From the NCBI GenBank assembly GCA_948144175.1, contig CANXME010002486.1, positions 2,666,001 through 2,730,000 of the forward strand: a stretch of 64,000 nt of DNA, written 5' to 3'. Below are positions 22,167-33,696 of this stretch, piece after piece. The DNA comes from Closterium sp. NIES-65 (taxonomy: Eukaryota; Streptophyta; Zygnematophyceae; Desmidiales; Closteriaceae). The notes below the pieces were generated by a model. The model saw nothing but the letters and a program-made list of their open reading frames with translations. It was not told the DNA's origin and ran no database searches. The first letter of the stretch is position 1. Each line of letters begins with the position of its first letter. The translations under genes and the position numbers were made by a program.

Positions 22167-25016
22167 ATGAATCAAGGGAGTGGAGATGCAGCTGAGAAGA
22201 GGAGTGAACCGCCACCATCCAAGATCGAAGCTTTGGATGGCTCCAACTACGAGGAATGGAGCGGGCGGATGCGGAGCGCCTTCAAGCGCTACAAGCTGCT
22301 GAGAATTGCAATGGGAGAGGAGAAGATGCCGGGGGAAGGAGATGCCCGCGATCGGTGGATTGAGAGGAGCGCGGTGCTGTACGACCTCATCCTTCAATCG
22401 GTCAACAACGACATGTTCCAGCACATCAAGGATTTGGTGGAGTTGGATGATTCCGGACCGAAGGCATGGAAGCTGCTACGCGACGTGGTTCAGCCCAACA
22501 CGCTGCCAATGGTGATCTTATTGGAGAAGGAGCTCGCTGCCCTCTCCATGCGGCCGGGAGATGATGTGAAGCCGGCCCTTGACAAGATCAAGGACACCTA
22601 TGCGAGGATGGCAGCGGTGGGCAGCAAGGTGTCGGAAATGCAGCGGTGCACCAAAATCATCTCGGTGCTTGACAACTCGTGGGACAATCTTATCCCCACC
22701 CTCAACGCTCAGCAGGACAAGTGGACGCCTGAGTGGCTACGGCACCAGATCCTGCAAGAGGACTTCCGCAGGCGCCACACGGGAGGTGGTGCTGCCAGCA
22801 AAACTGCTGAGGGGTATGGAGCTGCAGGAGGCAGCAGGGGGAGTGGGGGAGGGAGAGGCCGAGGCCGTGGGAGAAGCTTTGGCAGAGGAAGAGGCCGGGG
22901 TGACTACAATGAGGGGCATGAGAGCTCTGGTGGCAGGGGGAGCACCCGAATGGAGGGTGCGTGCTGGTACTGCAAGAAGGCTGGACACCCGTGGTTCAAG
23001 TGTTTCAGCCGGCCTGAGGGATGGGCCCCTCCACGCATGAAGCCGCCAAGTGGTGAACGTGCACGAGGTGGTGCTGTGCAAGGTTCAGGTGCACAAGGTG
23101 ATGGTGCACAAGGTAAAGCCGACCCTGGGATGTTCCTCATGGTTGAGGATGTGCAAGGGAGTGAGGGTGATGTGGGCTCAGTTGGGAAGGTTGTGATGCA
23201 CCCCCTCACTCATTGGGTGATCGATTCAGGTTGCACGAGTCACATGACTCCACTGGCAGATTTGCTTGATGAAGTGAAGCCCCCTGGGAAGATAAAATTT
23301 GTGGCTGCCGCTTCAGCTGCCTTGCTCCATGTGATTGGTGTTGGGAATGCCAAGGTTATGGGAGCTAATGGGGGGCTTGTGGGGCTGGGAAATGTGCTGT
23401 TGGTTGAAGGTTTATCCGCTAACCTCCTCTCTGTGCGCCGGCTGCAGAAAAGCAAGGCCAAATTTACGTTCGGCCCAGCCAGCTGCCGTGCAAAGCTTGG
23501 GAAGTTGCTGTTGTGGGATTTGGAGGAGAAGAGCAGCTGCATCAAGGACCTGTGGCAGCTGCCCATCATCCCTTGGAATGGAAAACCTCCAGCAACAGCA
23601 AAGGCAGCGGCAGCGGCTAAGGCAATTGCGGGAGGAGAGGAGATTGCACCAAATGCTGGGGCCCTGGATACAGTCAAGAAGGTGCAGCAGCCACAGCAAT
23701 CACATGGTGAGGTGCTTGCTGGTGTGGATGCACCGGCTGCATAGGCAAAGGCTTCGTCTGGGAGTGGTGAGGCCGATTGGGAGACGTGGCATGAGAGGCT
23801 GTGCCACATCAACATTCCTATGCTGCAGAAGTAGGTGAAGGATGGGAGCTTGAAGGGATTGGAGGTGAAGGGGGCAGCGAAGGAGATTGGGAGCTGCCCT
23901 ACATGCCTTGAGACAAAGTTCACCAAGTTCCCTTTCAGCAGCAGCACGGGACCAGCCAAGGTTCCACTCGCGCTTGTGCACATGGATGTGGTGGGCCCCA
24001 CAAGGGCCCCTTCTCTCTCGGGCAGCCGCTACTTCTTGACAATTGTGGACGACCAAACGCGTGCGGTGTGGGTGTACCCTCTCAAGACTAAGGGGGAGGT
24101 GGCAGCGGCTGTTCTTAAGGAGTGGATGCCGAGAGCAGAAAGGGAAAGCGGACACAAGGTGAAGGTGATCCGCACTGACAACGGAGGAGAGTTCATCGGC
24201 GCTGATTTTGAGAAGGAGCTGAAGCGGAAGGGGATCCAGCATCAGCTCACAGTGCCTTACAACCCTCAGCAGAACGGCGTGGCTGAGCGGTTCAACCGGA
24301 CCCTGCAGGAAGGTGCTCGCACTCTCCTTGGGCGTGCAGGGCTGCCGGATCCGTTTTGGGTGACAGCACTGCGGCAGGTCGCTGTTGTGAAGAACCGGGT
24401 GCTGGCGACAGTGGGGGACAAGCAATGGGTCCCCTACACCAAGTGGTATGGGAGTGCACCAGCAGTCAACATGCTGAGAGCCTACGGATGCATGGTGGTT
24501 TTTCATGTACCTAAGGAGAAGAGGGGAAAAATGGAAGCCTCTGGGAGATGGGGTGTGCACTTGGGGCTTGCTAAGGATCACAAGGGATGGCTTATTTGGG
24601 ACTTGACCAGCCAGCAGCTGACTGTGTCGAGGGATGTGAAGTTCCTTGAGTCCTTGTACTACAAGGAGTGGAAGCAGCAGCAGCAGAAGCTTCCCACTAC
24701 ACCGCTGATCATTGAGGCTGATGAGGTGCAGCGGCCTTCGAGGCAAGTGCAGGTCACTGTCTAAGAGGAGGAGATTTCTGGGGTGACTGAGGATGGGGGA
24801 GAACCTGAGGTGGAGGAGCAGCAGCAGAAAGATGCTCCACAAGGTGCCGCACGTCCGGCTGACCGTCCTAGGAGGGATGTGCGCCTTCCTAACCGGCTGA
24901 CCTATGCGAGCCGTGGCACGCCAAGTGTGGTACCGGCTGGAAGTGTGGCTGAACAGATGGAAGAGGATGAGATAGCGTATTGCTATGGAGCTGCAATGAG
25001 ATGGTTTGGTGGATAG
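22167..25016 (+). pseudogene. C3 gag-protease-integrase, RT-less polyprotein
   Basis: From ATG 22167 (MNQGSGDAAEKRSEPP) a single frame encodes Gag (IEALDGSNYEEWSGRM; Arg/Gly-rich RGRGRGRSFGRGRGRG), a standard CCHC knuckle (CWYCKKAGHPWFKC, about residue 266), protease DSGCTSHM (about 352) and, after the TAG at 23742-23744 and a second TAG near 23832-23834, pre-integrase HERLCH and integrase with VDDQTR, RTDNGGEF and QNGVAERF. A TAA at 24762-24764 follows, then a linker ending EEDEIAYCYGAAMRWFGG and TAG at 25016. C2 has the matching linker end (EDEEMAFCFFKPLPGEP) followed by RT; here RT and RNase H are absent. Integrase residues look intact. Gag and protease could be made alone from the first open segment. 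Confidence 0.9.
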
Positions 25017-25198
25017 TGTTTTGAAACAGACGCTGCAGAGGGTGCTACAGATTTGAGCAAAGAGGAGATGTTGGAAGTGGGATGTTGGAAGGAGATGATT
25101 GTCCATTGGGATGAGTGTTGGAAGTGAATGAAGCTTGCGGGAATGAGTGTGCATTGAGGGTGCATGCTTGAGTTATGGCATGTGGGATGATGGCTGGC

Positions 25199-25214
25199 AG
25201 CCAGAGGGGGAGTT
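25199..25214 (+). other. C3 polypurine tract
   Basis: AGCCAGAGGGGGAGTT immediately precedes the 3' LTR and is the expected plus-strand primer; C2 has a very similar tract (CTGAGGGGGAGTT). Confidence 0.85.
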
Positions 25215-26078
25215 TGTTGTGTGATGCAACCATATGCATTCACATCTGTCTGCCTCCCATCATGTGTTTGTGCGTTGCATGCGTGGTGTGAGCGTGTGCA
25301 AGAATTTGTGTTTGATGTGGTTTGGTTTTTCAGAGTGAGTGTATGTTATTTGGCTTGAGCAGATATCTGAAGTGATTCCTCTACTCAAGAGCTTTCCGAC
25401 GAACCAAGAATCGTCGCGATCGAAGCACAACCAAGAAAGTGACGAACATTGGAGTTCGTATGCTTATATATTTTGGTTGCAGCTACTTTGGGAAGTTGTG
25501 GCATTGACTCAATATGGGGTACAGACTTGTGGGGGTTGGAAATTCGAACCCATCACTGTAGATGCTGCCAAGAGGTTGGGTGAAGCCAAACCAGGTTGGT
25601 AAGTGTGGCCAAGTTGTGGTGAGGTGAATGGCATGGGTTGGAAAGTGACTAAGGTCAAAGTTTGTTGCCTATGGGGAAGGGAATTGTGTGGCATGGGGTT
25701 TCCTTGGTTGGGGACTGTCTCTTGGGACCTTCCCTCTCGTCCTCCTCTTCCCCTCCTACCAGGTTTAGTGCTACTCTAATGTTCTTTTGTGGGACTTGTG
25801 AGTTAATTGTGATTGAGTTAAATTTATGTGGCAGCATACCCCCTAGTGCGCCGAAAAGCATAACTCGAGATATGCTTCATATTTTGGTACGATTCAAATT
25901 GGGAAATGTAGCCACGGTCTAGGGCTACATCATAGTCGAATTTCGTGAGATTCTAACGATGCACGTTTCGTCAACAACGTTTCTTGTGAAGTCGATGTTT
26001 CTGTCCAGAAATTGAGACCAACGATTTTGAGAAACTTGGGCACCTAATCTTCATAGACTCTGTCCTTAGTCTCTAACA
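25215..26078 (+). repeat. 3' LTR of C3 (864 bp)
   Basis: Partner of 21067-21930, followed by CGTTT, the slightly mutated target duplication. Confidence 0.96.
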
Positions 26079-28924
26079 CGTTTGCGTTCCGTGTCTGGGG
26101 ATCTCGAGCTTTTGTCCACAATTTGACTGCGGACAAGCTGTCCTCCCGTGCTGTTCCCTGCGTCTGCCTTGGCTTCCCTCCTGACGCACCTGGTTGGCAG
26201 TTTTACCACCCCACCTCGCGCCGTGTTCTTCTCCTCTTAGGAAGTCACGTTTGACGAGTCGGTTCCTTACGATCGTCTCTTCCCCTACTACACTGCCCCC
26301 CTCCCCTCCCCCCACCGCTCTTCCTCGCGACAGGTCCTCCCCCGGTAGACCCCCTCCCCACTTAGGGTCCTGCCCCCTCAGGTGTGTCCCAGGTAGACGC
26401 AGTCGAGCCTGTCGAGGTAGCTGTTGACTCTGTTGCTGCTAGGGGTGCAGAGGTTGCGGGTGCCGGGTCTGGGGGTGCTGAGTCTGAGCGTGTGGAGCCT
26501 TGGGGTGCTTAGTCTGGGGGTGCTGAGCCTGGGGGTGATGGGCCGGGGGTTTTTGAGTCTGGGGGTGCGGAGCCTGAGGGTGCTGATCCTGCGCGTGTGG
26601 AGTCTGGAGGTGCTGAGCCTGGAGGTCCTTCGGGCACTTCGTCCCGGCGGGACCCACTCTCTCTACAGCAGCTGCGTGAGTGGTTTGCTGGGCGCTGGAG
26701 CCGTACTGCTGGAGCTGGTGGTGCTACGGGCGCTGGAGGACCTGCTGCTGCTGGAGCTGCTGGGGGTTTTGGAGCCACTGGTCCTGGAGGTGCTCGTGCT
26801 GGAGGTACTGGAGTTGCTGGGCCTGGTGGTACTGCTGGAGGTTCTGGAGCTGGTAGTGCTGTTGGAGCAGGTGCTGCTGGAGGTACTGAAGCTGGTGCTA
26901 CTGGAGCTGCCGGGGCTTCTGGTGGTCCTGTTGGAGGTCGAGCTGCTGGAGGTGATGGAGCTGGAGGTGGTGCTGGAGCCGGTGCTCCTGTTGGTGCTGG
27001 TGTTGGCGCTACTGGAGCTGATGGAGGTGCTGCTGGAGCTGGAGGTGCTGCTGGAGTTGGAGCTGACGCTGGGGGTGCTGGTGCTGTCCCTGCTGGTTCT
27101 GGAGGCGCTGCGCGGCCGCGGCCGTACTTCGTTCCGCTCCTCCAGCAGGTTCTTGGTCTCTCGCCTTCTGCTGGTCCTGCTCCTTCCTTAGAGTGTCCAC
27201 CGCCTATCCAGTCTTAGTCACAGTTTCAGCCCGCCTCCTCACTGCCTGCTCCTTCTCCTTACAGTGGTCCGACCGGAGGTCTTACGGAGCGTCGTGAGCC
27301 TGAGTCTCGTCCTGCGTCGCCTGTTCGTGCTGCTCGCACTAGTCATTGTGGTTCCCGTCAGCGTCCTCCTCTTGTCCCTGGCACGCACCAGATGGCTCAG
27401 CATCCTTCCAGTGCTTCGCAGCGTGTCCCTCTGCCATCTCCTCGTGTGTCCTCTCTTCCTGCCCGTGCTGACCCGGAGTCTGACTCCCTTCTTGCTGCTA
27501 GTCCTACTGTCACGCGTCTCCTGGCCACTGTTGTCACTCACCCTTCCTTTGAGTCCACTTCTGCGTCTGCCTTAGTTGCTTAGCTTGTCGAATTTGCTGC
27601 TCGCTGTCGTCTAGACTACGCCGCTAGTCTTCTTGCTGAGTCAGATTCTATCTGCCCTCCGTCCGTCGGGGGTGAGTGTGCTTTTAGCACGGACGTCCTT
27701 GAGGAGAGCCTTCCTACAAGGCAGCCAACACGAGGAGATCTGGCTGCGCCACCCATCTGGCTTCATTGGGTTGTTTCCTACTGGTACCCAGTGGAGCCTC
27801 CAGCGGACAGTCTATGGTCTCCGCCAGGCGCCCCGTGACTGGCACGACACACTGAGGACTACGCTTGCGGCTCTTGGCTTTGCTCCTTCCACTACTAACC
27901 CGTCGCTGTTTCTCCGCACCGACACTACTCCTCCACCATTCTACATCCTCATGTACGTCGACGAGTTGGTCTTTGCTACTGCTGACTCTGCTGGACTGGC
28001 CCACGTGAAGTCGGAGCTGCAGAAGAGACACACGTGCACAGACTTGGGTGAACTACGCAGCTATCTTGGCTTACAGATCACCCGGGACAGAGCACGCCGC
28101 ACCATTACCTTGACTCAGTCACACATGGTGCAGCAGGTCCTTCCGCGCTTCGACTTCACGTACTCCTCGCCTCAGACCACTCCTCCGTCTACTCGCCACT
28201 CGCTCTCAGCTCTGCCTTTGGATGAGTCCGTAGAGCCGAGTGGCCCGTACCCAGAGCTTGTGGGCTGCCTCATGTACCTGATGACCTGCACTCGACCTGA
28301 CCTGGCATACCCTCTTAGCATCCTTGCACGCTATGTTGCTCCTGGGAGACACCGGCCAGAGCACATGGATGCAGCTAAGAGGGTTTTGTGCTACCTGTGC
28401 AGTACGTCGGGCATGGGGCTCGTGCCTGGAGGACGGGCTCGAGTGTTCCTCCTTGGTCACGCAGACGCTTCTTCGGTTGACGACTTGGCTACGCAGCGGT
28501 CGTCACAGGGTTACACCTTCAGCCTTGGCTACGGCTCTGTTTCATGGCGGTCTAGCCGCTCGTCTTCTGTTCTTAGCTCCAGTTGTGAGGCTGAGATCTA
28601 CGTAGGGGCCATGGCTGCACAGGACTTTACTTGCTGACCAGCTTTGGAGAGCCGCCTCGTTCTCCTCCAGTTTTGTATGTCGACAACAAGGCCATGATTG
28701 CCTTGTGTCAGGAGCATAGACTGGAGCACAGAACGAAGCACATCACTCTACGCTACTTCCTTGCTCGAGAGTTGCAGCAGCGTGGTCAGCTTCGTCTTGC
28801 TTACGTGGCCACTCGGGCTAACACTGCTGATATCTTTACCAAGGCACTTCAGCCTTGTGATCATCAGCGTTTCTGTACTCTGTTAGGTCTTGTGCCTACC
28901 TGGCCTCACATGCTCGCCTTGTGA
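26079..28924 (+). pseudogene. Remnant B integrase end-linker-RT-RNase H (3' block)
   Basis: The sequence resumes with FRVWGS-type integrase coding after C3, then a repetitive Gly/Glu/Pro linker (about 26400-27100; AEPGGPSGTSSRR, then Gly-Ala repeats), the pre-RT region, and RT. Near 27705 the N-terminal part of RT is deleted, joining LEE directly to the codons for AFLQGS. The RT catalytic motif reads YVDE instead of YVDD. RNase H carries HADASS and CEAEIY, with a gap and shift near 28630, and ends near 28924. The deletion of the RT fingers shows it is dead. Confidence 0.88.
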
Positions 28925-29136
28925 CTTTGCTTGTACTGTGATCTATATATACCTGCACCTGCATGCTTACCCGTTGAGATCACTGTACCACTTGTTCACC
29001 TTGATATATAACTCTTCATGTGAACTGGCCTTGTGGCCTTTTGCTTGTGCTCAGAATGCGTGGTGATGTCGTGATCCACCCTGAGCTTGACCTTGCCTTG
29101 TTCTCTTGCTTGTTCCCCACTTTGCCTATGGGGGTG

Positions 29137-29259
29137 TGTCAGAACTATACTCTAGGCTGTAGTGGGGCACTCCTCATGGGGTACAGCCCTGTTAGGTTTT
29201 GCCTATACAAACCTTGTACTGTTCTCATTCTAGTCATCCTCGTTCCTTACTTTGTGACA
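29137..29259 (+). repeat. 3' LTR of remnant B (123 bp)
   Basis: It starts TGTCAGAACTATAC directly after GGGGGTG and ends TTTGTGACA. It carries the shared GGCTGTAGTGGGG core. Confidence 0.85.
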
Positions 29260-29679
29260 AGTGTAATAAATCCACTCGAGTGCTGGTCCTCGCAACAGTG
29301 TCGCTGCGAGCCGAATTCGTGTTGCGTCGTGTGTCGGGGTCGAACAGCCAATGGCCTTGAAGTAAATTTCGAGGGTCGCCACGAATCGTCGAACGTCACA
29401 TCCTTTCGCACTGGGATCGAACGCTTGAGGGAGCCTCGGGTGAGCTGCTTCGAGGTCCGGCGAAGGTGGTGCCATCGGTCCGAGAAATGTCGGTGTCGCT
29501 GGCGCTGCTGCTGCTCTCGCTGCTACGTCCGCTACTGCATTGACTGCTGCGGTGGCGGCTGCGAATTGGTTTGTCAGAAGGGCCTCGAGTCACCGAATCG
29601 CCGCCTATGTCTGTTCCATGTCGGTGCGAAGGCTGGCGATGTCGCTCGTCATCGCGTAGTTGTTGCTTTGACCCTCCAT
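29260..29679 (-). pseudogene. G1: Ty3/gypsy gag N-terminus (minus strand)
   Basis: From ATG 29679 the minus strand reads MEGQSNNYAMTSDIASLRTD, an Ala-rich helical stretch, then a gypsy-type Gag core (RRFVATLEIYFKAIG ... RIRLAATLLRGPALEWI, about 29400-29270) characteristic of the retrotransposon gag domain. Two stops (TAG and TGA, about 29640-29655) interrupt the N-terminal helix. The gene is cut at 29260 by the 3' LTR of B. It lies downstream of the LTR at 29846-30213, with a primer-binding-like site between. Confidence 0.8.
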
Positions 29680-29845
29680 GCCTGACCTTGGGCGTTCGAA
29701 AACTGAAATCGAGGGGGAGTGAAAAACACGGAACCGGTTTTACGTACCTGAAGTCGGTGTTTAACAGTCGTCGCCCCCGCGGTTTTTGAAGACTCGGTTT
29801 TAGCGGTCGAGAAAACTCCGCGGGTAAACGGCTCTGATTACCAAG

Positions 29846-30213
29846 TGTGAGGATCTAGGATCGAGCTCAGAAAAGAGAGTTTGAATTGAATGAATCACAT
29901 GGGTACAACACGAGGCTATATATAGGCTCGACACAAGGCCCAGTAACCAGGTGTTATGCGAAGGTTCTGAGGGTCGCGAAGCGTCCCGAACAGACCCTTC
30001 CGGAGTTCGGTAAGACAATTCGGTGGCAACCGAAAAGCCCAGAATTCGGTGCACGCAACCTAGCTCGGTGCTATAATTATGATAAAATATAGAAGAGCAC
30101 CTAGCCTAGGAAATCAAGCATTTCATGCATTCATAAAATAATCATATGCTAGAAATAGCATAATAAAGTAAAGGCAATCAAGCATAGCTAGCATAAGCCG
30201 TCGTACTCTCACA
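29846..30213 (-). repeat. Gypsy LTR (368 bp), probably 5' LTR of G1
   Basis: Termini are TGTGAG...CTCACA. On the minus strand a TATATATA box lies near the 3' end of U3 (plus 29919-29927), about 70 bp from the LTR end, as expected for a promoter reading into G1. A primer-binding-like sequence TGGTAATCAGAGC (minus, 29831-29843) follows. Oddly, the opposite side also starts with CC-TGGTATTAGAGC (plus, 30216-30227). I did not find a second copy of this LTR in the window. Confidence 0.75.
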
Positions 30214-30540
30214 CCTGGTATTAGAGCTATTTTTCTAGTTCACCCCGCTTTTTTAGGGTAGTTTGGTGGCACGGGTGTGGCTGGTACAGTTGATTGCAAA
30301 AAGGTTACCTGCAAGGTTCGTTAATTTTAAATTGCCCGACTCCAAAGAATTTTGCTTTCCACTCGCCTAGAGGCCACGGATACCCCTCTGCCCACCAGAT
30401 GAAGCGTGCGACTTATGGACCAGGAGAAGTTGAACGAAATGATGGCGCAAATGGCAGCACTACAGGCAACAGTGCAGAATCTCTCAGCAGAGGTGACAAT
30501 GCTGTTATAATCTAGAGACACGAATGATTGCATTCAGAAG
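30214..30540 (+). pseudogene. G2: gypsy 5' region with gag start (plus strand)
   Basis: TGGTATTAGAGC at 30216-30227 resembles an initiator-Met primer-binding site with one mismatch. About 190 bp later an ATG near 30416 opens a short helical coding stretch (MDQEKLNEMMAQMAALQATV ... LSAEVTML), typical of the coiled-coil start of plant gypsy Gag. It ends in a stop after about 30 codons and is then cut by the minus-strand copia LTR of D. It may be the 5' part of the gypsy element whose later gag is at 50487 (inference). Confidence 0.6.
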
Positions 30541-30633
30541 CATGAGGAGTACAAGTAGGAAACCCTAAAGTATTGTACCCCATATGAGCTACTCCACTAC
30601 AGCCTACACATACTATAGCATATAAGTTTGACA
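30503..30633 (-). repeat. 3' LTR of remnant D (about 131 bp)
   Basis: The right end TTTGACA at 30633 and the adjoining CACCCCCATAGGCA polypurine complement are clear. The minus-strand sequence is close to the LTR at 50357-50486 (both start TGTCAAACTTATATGCTATAGT). The left end is uncertain: TGTTATAATC at 30503 gives the family-typical length of 131 bp, but the first 35 bases are diverged and could be gypsy gag. Confidence 0.7.
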
Positions 30634-31029
30634 CACCCCCATAGGCAAAGTGGGGGAGAACAAGAGGTCACAAGACCAGTCAAGAGAAGCAAAGCAAGCT
30701 CAGGGTGGATCACGACGTCACCACACATTCCGAGCACAAGCAAGCGACCACAAGGCCAGTTCACATGCAAGATTATAGATCAAGGAGAACAAAGAAGACA
30801 GTGATCACAACCTAGCAAGTGTAAGCAGACAGGTACATATAGAGATGACAGTACACGCAAAGTCAAGAAGTGAGCAAGTGAGGCAAAGTGGGAACAAGCC
30901 ATAAAACAGTGCAGAACAGCTGATGATCACAGGCTGAAGTGCCTTATTAAAGATATCAGAAGTGTTGGCCTGAGAGGCCACGTAAACTAGACGAAGCTGA
31001 CCACGCTGCTGCAACTCTCGAGCAAGGAA
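30634..31029 (-). pseudogene. Remnant D: 3' untranslated region and RNase H end
   Basis: The interval is minus-strand DNA matching the C8 3' untranslated region and the last RNase H codons (FLARELQQRGQLRL, then a shifted VASQANTSDIFNKALQP). It is interrupted at 31029 by C4; the reading resumes at 38556 after the duplicated AGGAA. Confidence 0.85.
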
Positions 31030-31161
31030 TGTTGGAATAACTGAACAGGAATGAATGAACTAGCAGTGAAATGAGTACAAGTACCTAACCCTAGAATTGT
31101 GTACCCCCTATAGGCTAACCCACTGTAGCCTAAACTAACACAACATATATAATGTTTGACA
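31030..31161 (-). repeat. 3' LTR of C4 (132 bp)
   Basis: It starts TGTTGGAATAAC and ends TGTTTGACA (plus-strand orientation). It contains the perfect inverted repeat TAGGCTA/TAGCCTA around the AGTGGG core. Confidence 0.95.
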
Positions 31162-33696
31162 CACCCCCATAGGCAAAGTGGGGGAGAACTAGGGGTCACA
31201 AGACCAGTCAAGGCAAAGCAAGGCAAAACAAGCTCAGGGTGGATCTCAAGGATACCACATAAATTCCGAGCACAAGCAAGTGGTTACAAGACCAGTTCAC
31301 ATGCAGGTTTATTATAGAGCAGAAGGTACAATGATCACAACCTAACAAGAGTAAACATGCAGGTATATATATAGAGATCACAGTACAAACAGACTCAAGA
31401 AGTAAGCAAGTGAGGTCCAGTAGGAACAAGGCCTAGAAGAGTGCAAAAGCGCTGATGGTCACAAGGCTGAAGCGCCTTGGTGAACACATCAGCAGTGTTG
31501 GCCTCAGAGGCCACGTAATGCAGGCGAAGCTGACCACGTTGCTGCAGCTCTCGAGCAAGGAAGTAACGCAGAGCAATGTGCTTCGTTCTGTGCTCCAGTC
31601 TGTGCTCCTCACACAAGGCAATGGCTGCCTTGTTGTTGACGTACAGGACTGGAGGAGAACGAGGCTGCTCTCCACGGTCGGTCAGCAAGTAGGTGAGCCA
31701 GCGTAGCTCCTGGGCCGCCATGGCTGTGGCGTAGATCTCAGCCTCACAACTGGAGCTGAGAACAGAAGAAGAGCGAGTAGAACGCCAAGAAACAGAACCA
31801 GAGCCAAGACTGAAGGAGTAACCCTGAGACGACCGCTGAGTAGCCTGGTCGTCTGCCCAAGAAGCGTCTAAGTGCCCAATGAGAACAACTGGGACTAGCC
31901 CTCCAAGCACTAGCCCCATGCCCGATGTACTGCACAAGTAGCGCAACACCCTCTTAGCTGCATCCATGTGCTCCTTTCGGTGACGGCCGGGAGCGACATA
32001 GCGTGCAAGAATGCTGAGAGGGTATGCAAGGTCTGGTCGAGTGCAGGTCATCAGGTACATGAGGCAACCCACAAGCTCTGGATACGGGCTACTCGGCTCT
32101 ACGGACTCATCTAAAGGCAGAGCTGAGAGCGAGTGACTGGTAGGCAGGGGAGTGGGCTGAGGCGAGGAGTACGTGAAGCGGGAGCGCTGAAGGACCTGCT
32201 GCACCATGTGTGACTGAGTCAAGGTGATGGTGCGGCGTGCTCTGTCCCAGGTGATCCGCAAGCCAAGATAGCTTGTCAGTTCACCCAGGTCTGTGCACGT
32301 GTGTCTCTTTTGCAGCTCCGACTTCACGTGGGCGAGTGCCACAGTGTCAGCAGTAGCAAAGACCAAGGCGTGGACGTACACAAGGACGTAGAACGGCGGA
32401 AGTGAGGTGTTGGTGCGTAGAAACAGCGACGGGTCAGCAGTAGAGGGTGCGAACCCAAGAGCCGCAAGCGTAGTCCTCAATGTGTCGTGCCACTTATGAG
32501 GCGCCTGGCGGAGACCATAGACTGGCCGTCGGAGGCTCCACTGGGTACCAGGAGGGAACGACCCAGTGAAGCCAGGTGGACGGCGCAGCCAGATCTCCTC
32601 GTGCAGGCTGCCCTGCAGGAAAGCAGTGCTGAAGTCAAGCGAGTGGAGCTCGTAGTCACGCTGAGAGGCGACGTGCAGCAGAACCCGAAGAGTGGTCATC
32701 TTGGGGTTCGGGGAGAAGGTCTGGAAGAAGTCAACTCCCTCTCGCTGACTGAAGCCTCGTGCAACGTAACGCGCCTTGAAGACAGGCGGAGAGCCCGGCG
32801 GCCGCTTCACCCTAAAAATCCACATGCCACTGACGATGTTCGCCCCAGGTGGGGGAACCTCGTCGACGTAGGAGCCTGTGGACTTCCAGGAAGCCGTCTC
32901 TGTGTCCATGGCCGACTGCCACTGAGAGGAGTAGGGACCGGCCATCGCCTCTGCGTAAGAGCGTGGGGTCGGGATGTCTGGTGCATCCGGGTCTCCCTCA
33001 GGGGCAACAAGCATGGACACGAGATGGGGCAAAGCGGCAGCAAAGCACTCAAACTCCTCGTGCCTGTCCTCAAGGACGTCAGTGCCAAGAGCACACTCAC
33101 CCCCAACGGACGGAGGACACACAGACTCAGACTCAGCAACCAGGGTAGCGGCGTAGTCTAGACGACATGTGGCAGCAAAGTCGACAAGCTCAGCAACTAA
33201 GGCGGACGCAGCAGCAGACTCACAGGAAGGGTCAGTGACAACAGTAGCCAGGAGACGCGTGACAGTAGGACTGGCAGCACGAAGAGAGTCTGATCCAGGG
33301 TCAGCAAGCGCAGGAGGAGAGGAAGCAGGAGGAGACGGCAGTGGGACACGCTGTGGAGCAGTGGACGGACGAAGCGCCATCCGGTGAGTGCCTGGGACAA
33401 CAGGAAGACTCTGACGATGGATACGACTGCTAGAGAGAGCAGTGCGGACAGGTGACGCAGGGCGAGACTCAGGCTCACGACGCTCAGTAAGACCTCCAGT
33501 CGGACCAGTGTAAGGAGTAGGACCAGGGAGAGAGGAGGCAGACGGTAGCTGCGACTGCAGCTGGGCAGACGGACGACACGCTAAGGAGAGAGGAGGACAA
33601 GGAGGAGGGAGCTGACCAAGAACCTGCTGAAGGAGCGGAACGAAGTACGGCCGGGACCGAGCAGCAACACCAGAGTTAGCAGGAACACTCGCCCCA

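Larger units (their letters stand above)
21067..26078 (+). mobile_element. C3: young copia element lacking RT and RNase H
   Basis: LTRs of 864 bp (21067-21930 and 25215-26078) differ at only about six positions. A target duplication CGTCT (21062-21066) is matched by CGTTT (26079-26083), one substitution apart. PBS TGGTATCAGAGC is at 21933-21944 and a polypurine tract ends at 25214. The internal region holds gag, protease, integrase and a short pre-RT linker, then passes directly to the 3' untranslated region. With LTRs this similar, an element without its own RT must have moved by enzymes supplied in trans, or been deleted after insertion. Confidence 0.95.
18741..29259 (+). mobile_element. 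Remnant B: short-LTR-family copia element, interrupted by C3
   Basis: The remnant consists of a partial 5' LTR, a decayed gag-pol in two blocks (18822-21066 and 26079-28924), a conserved 3' untranslated region (28925-29136) ending in GCCTATGGGGGTG, and a 123-bp 3' LTR. C3 was inserted in its integrase gene: the sequence GATG-CGTCT | C3 | CGTTT-GCGTTCCG reads straight across when C3 and one 5-bp copy are removed. Confidence 0.85.

Noticed and set aside
29846..30213. tRNA gene suggested by the tRNA-like motifs near the gypsy LTR and other PBS sites.
   Set aside because: Only the 12-13 nt complement of a tRNA 3' end is present; there is no cloverleaf sequence.
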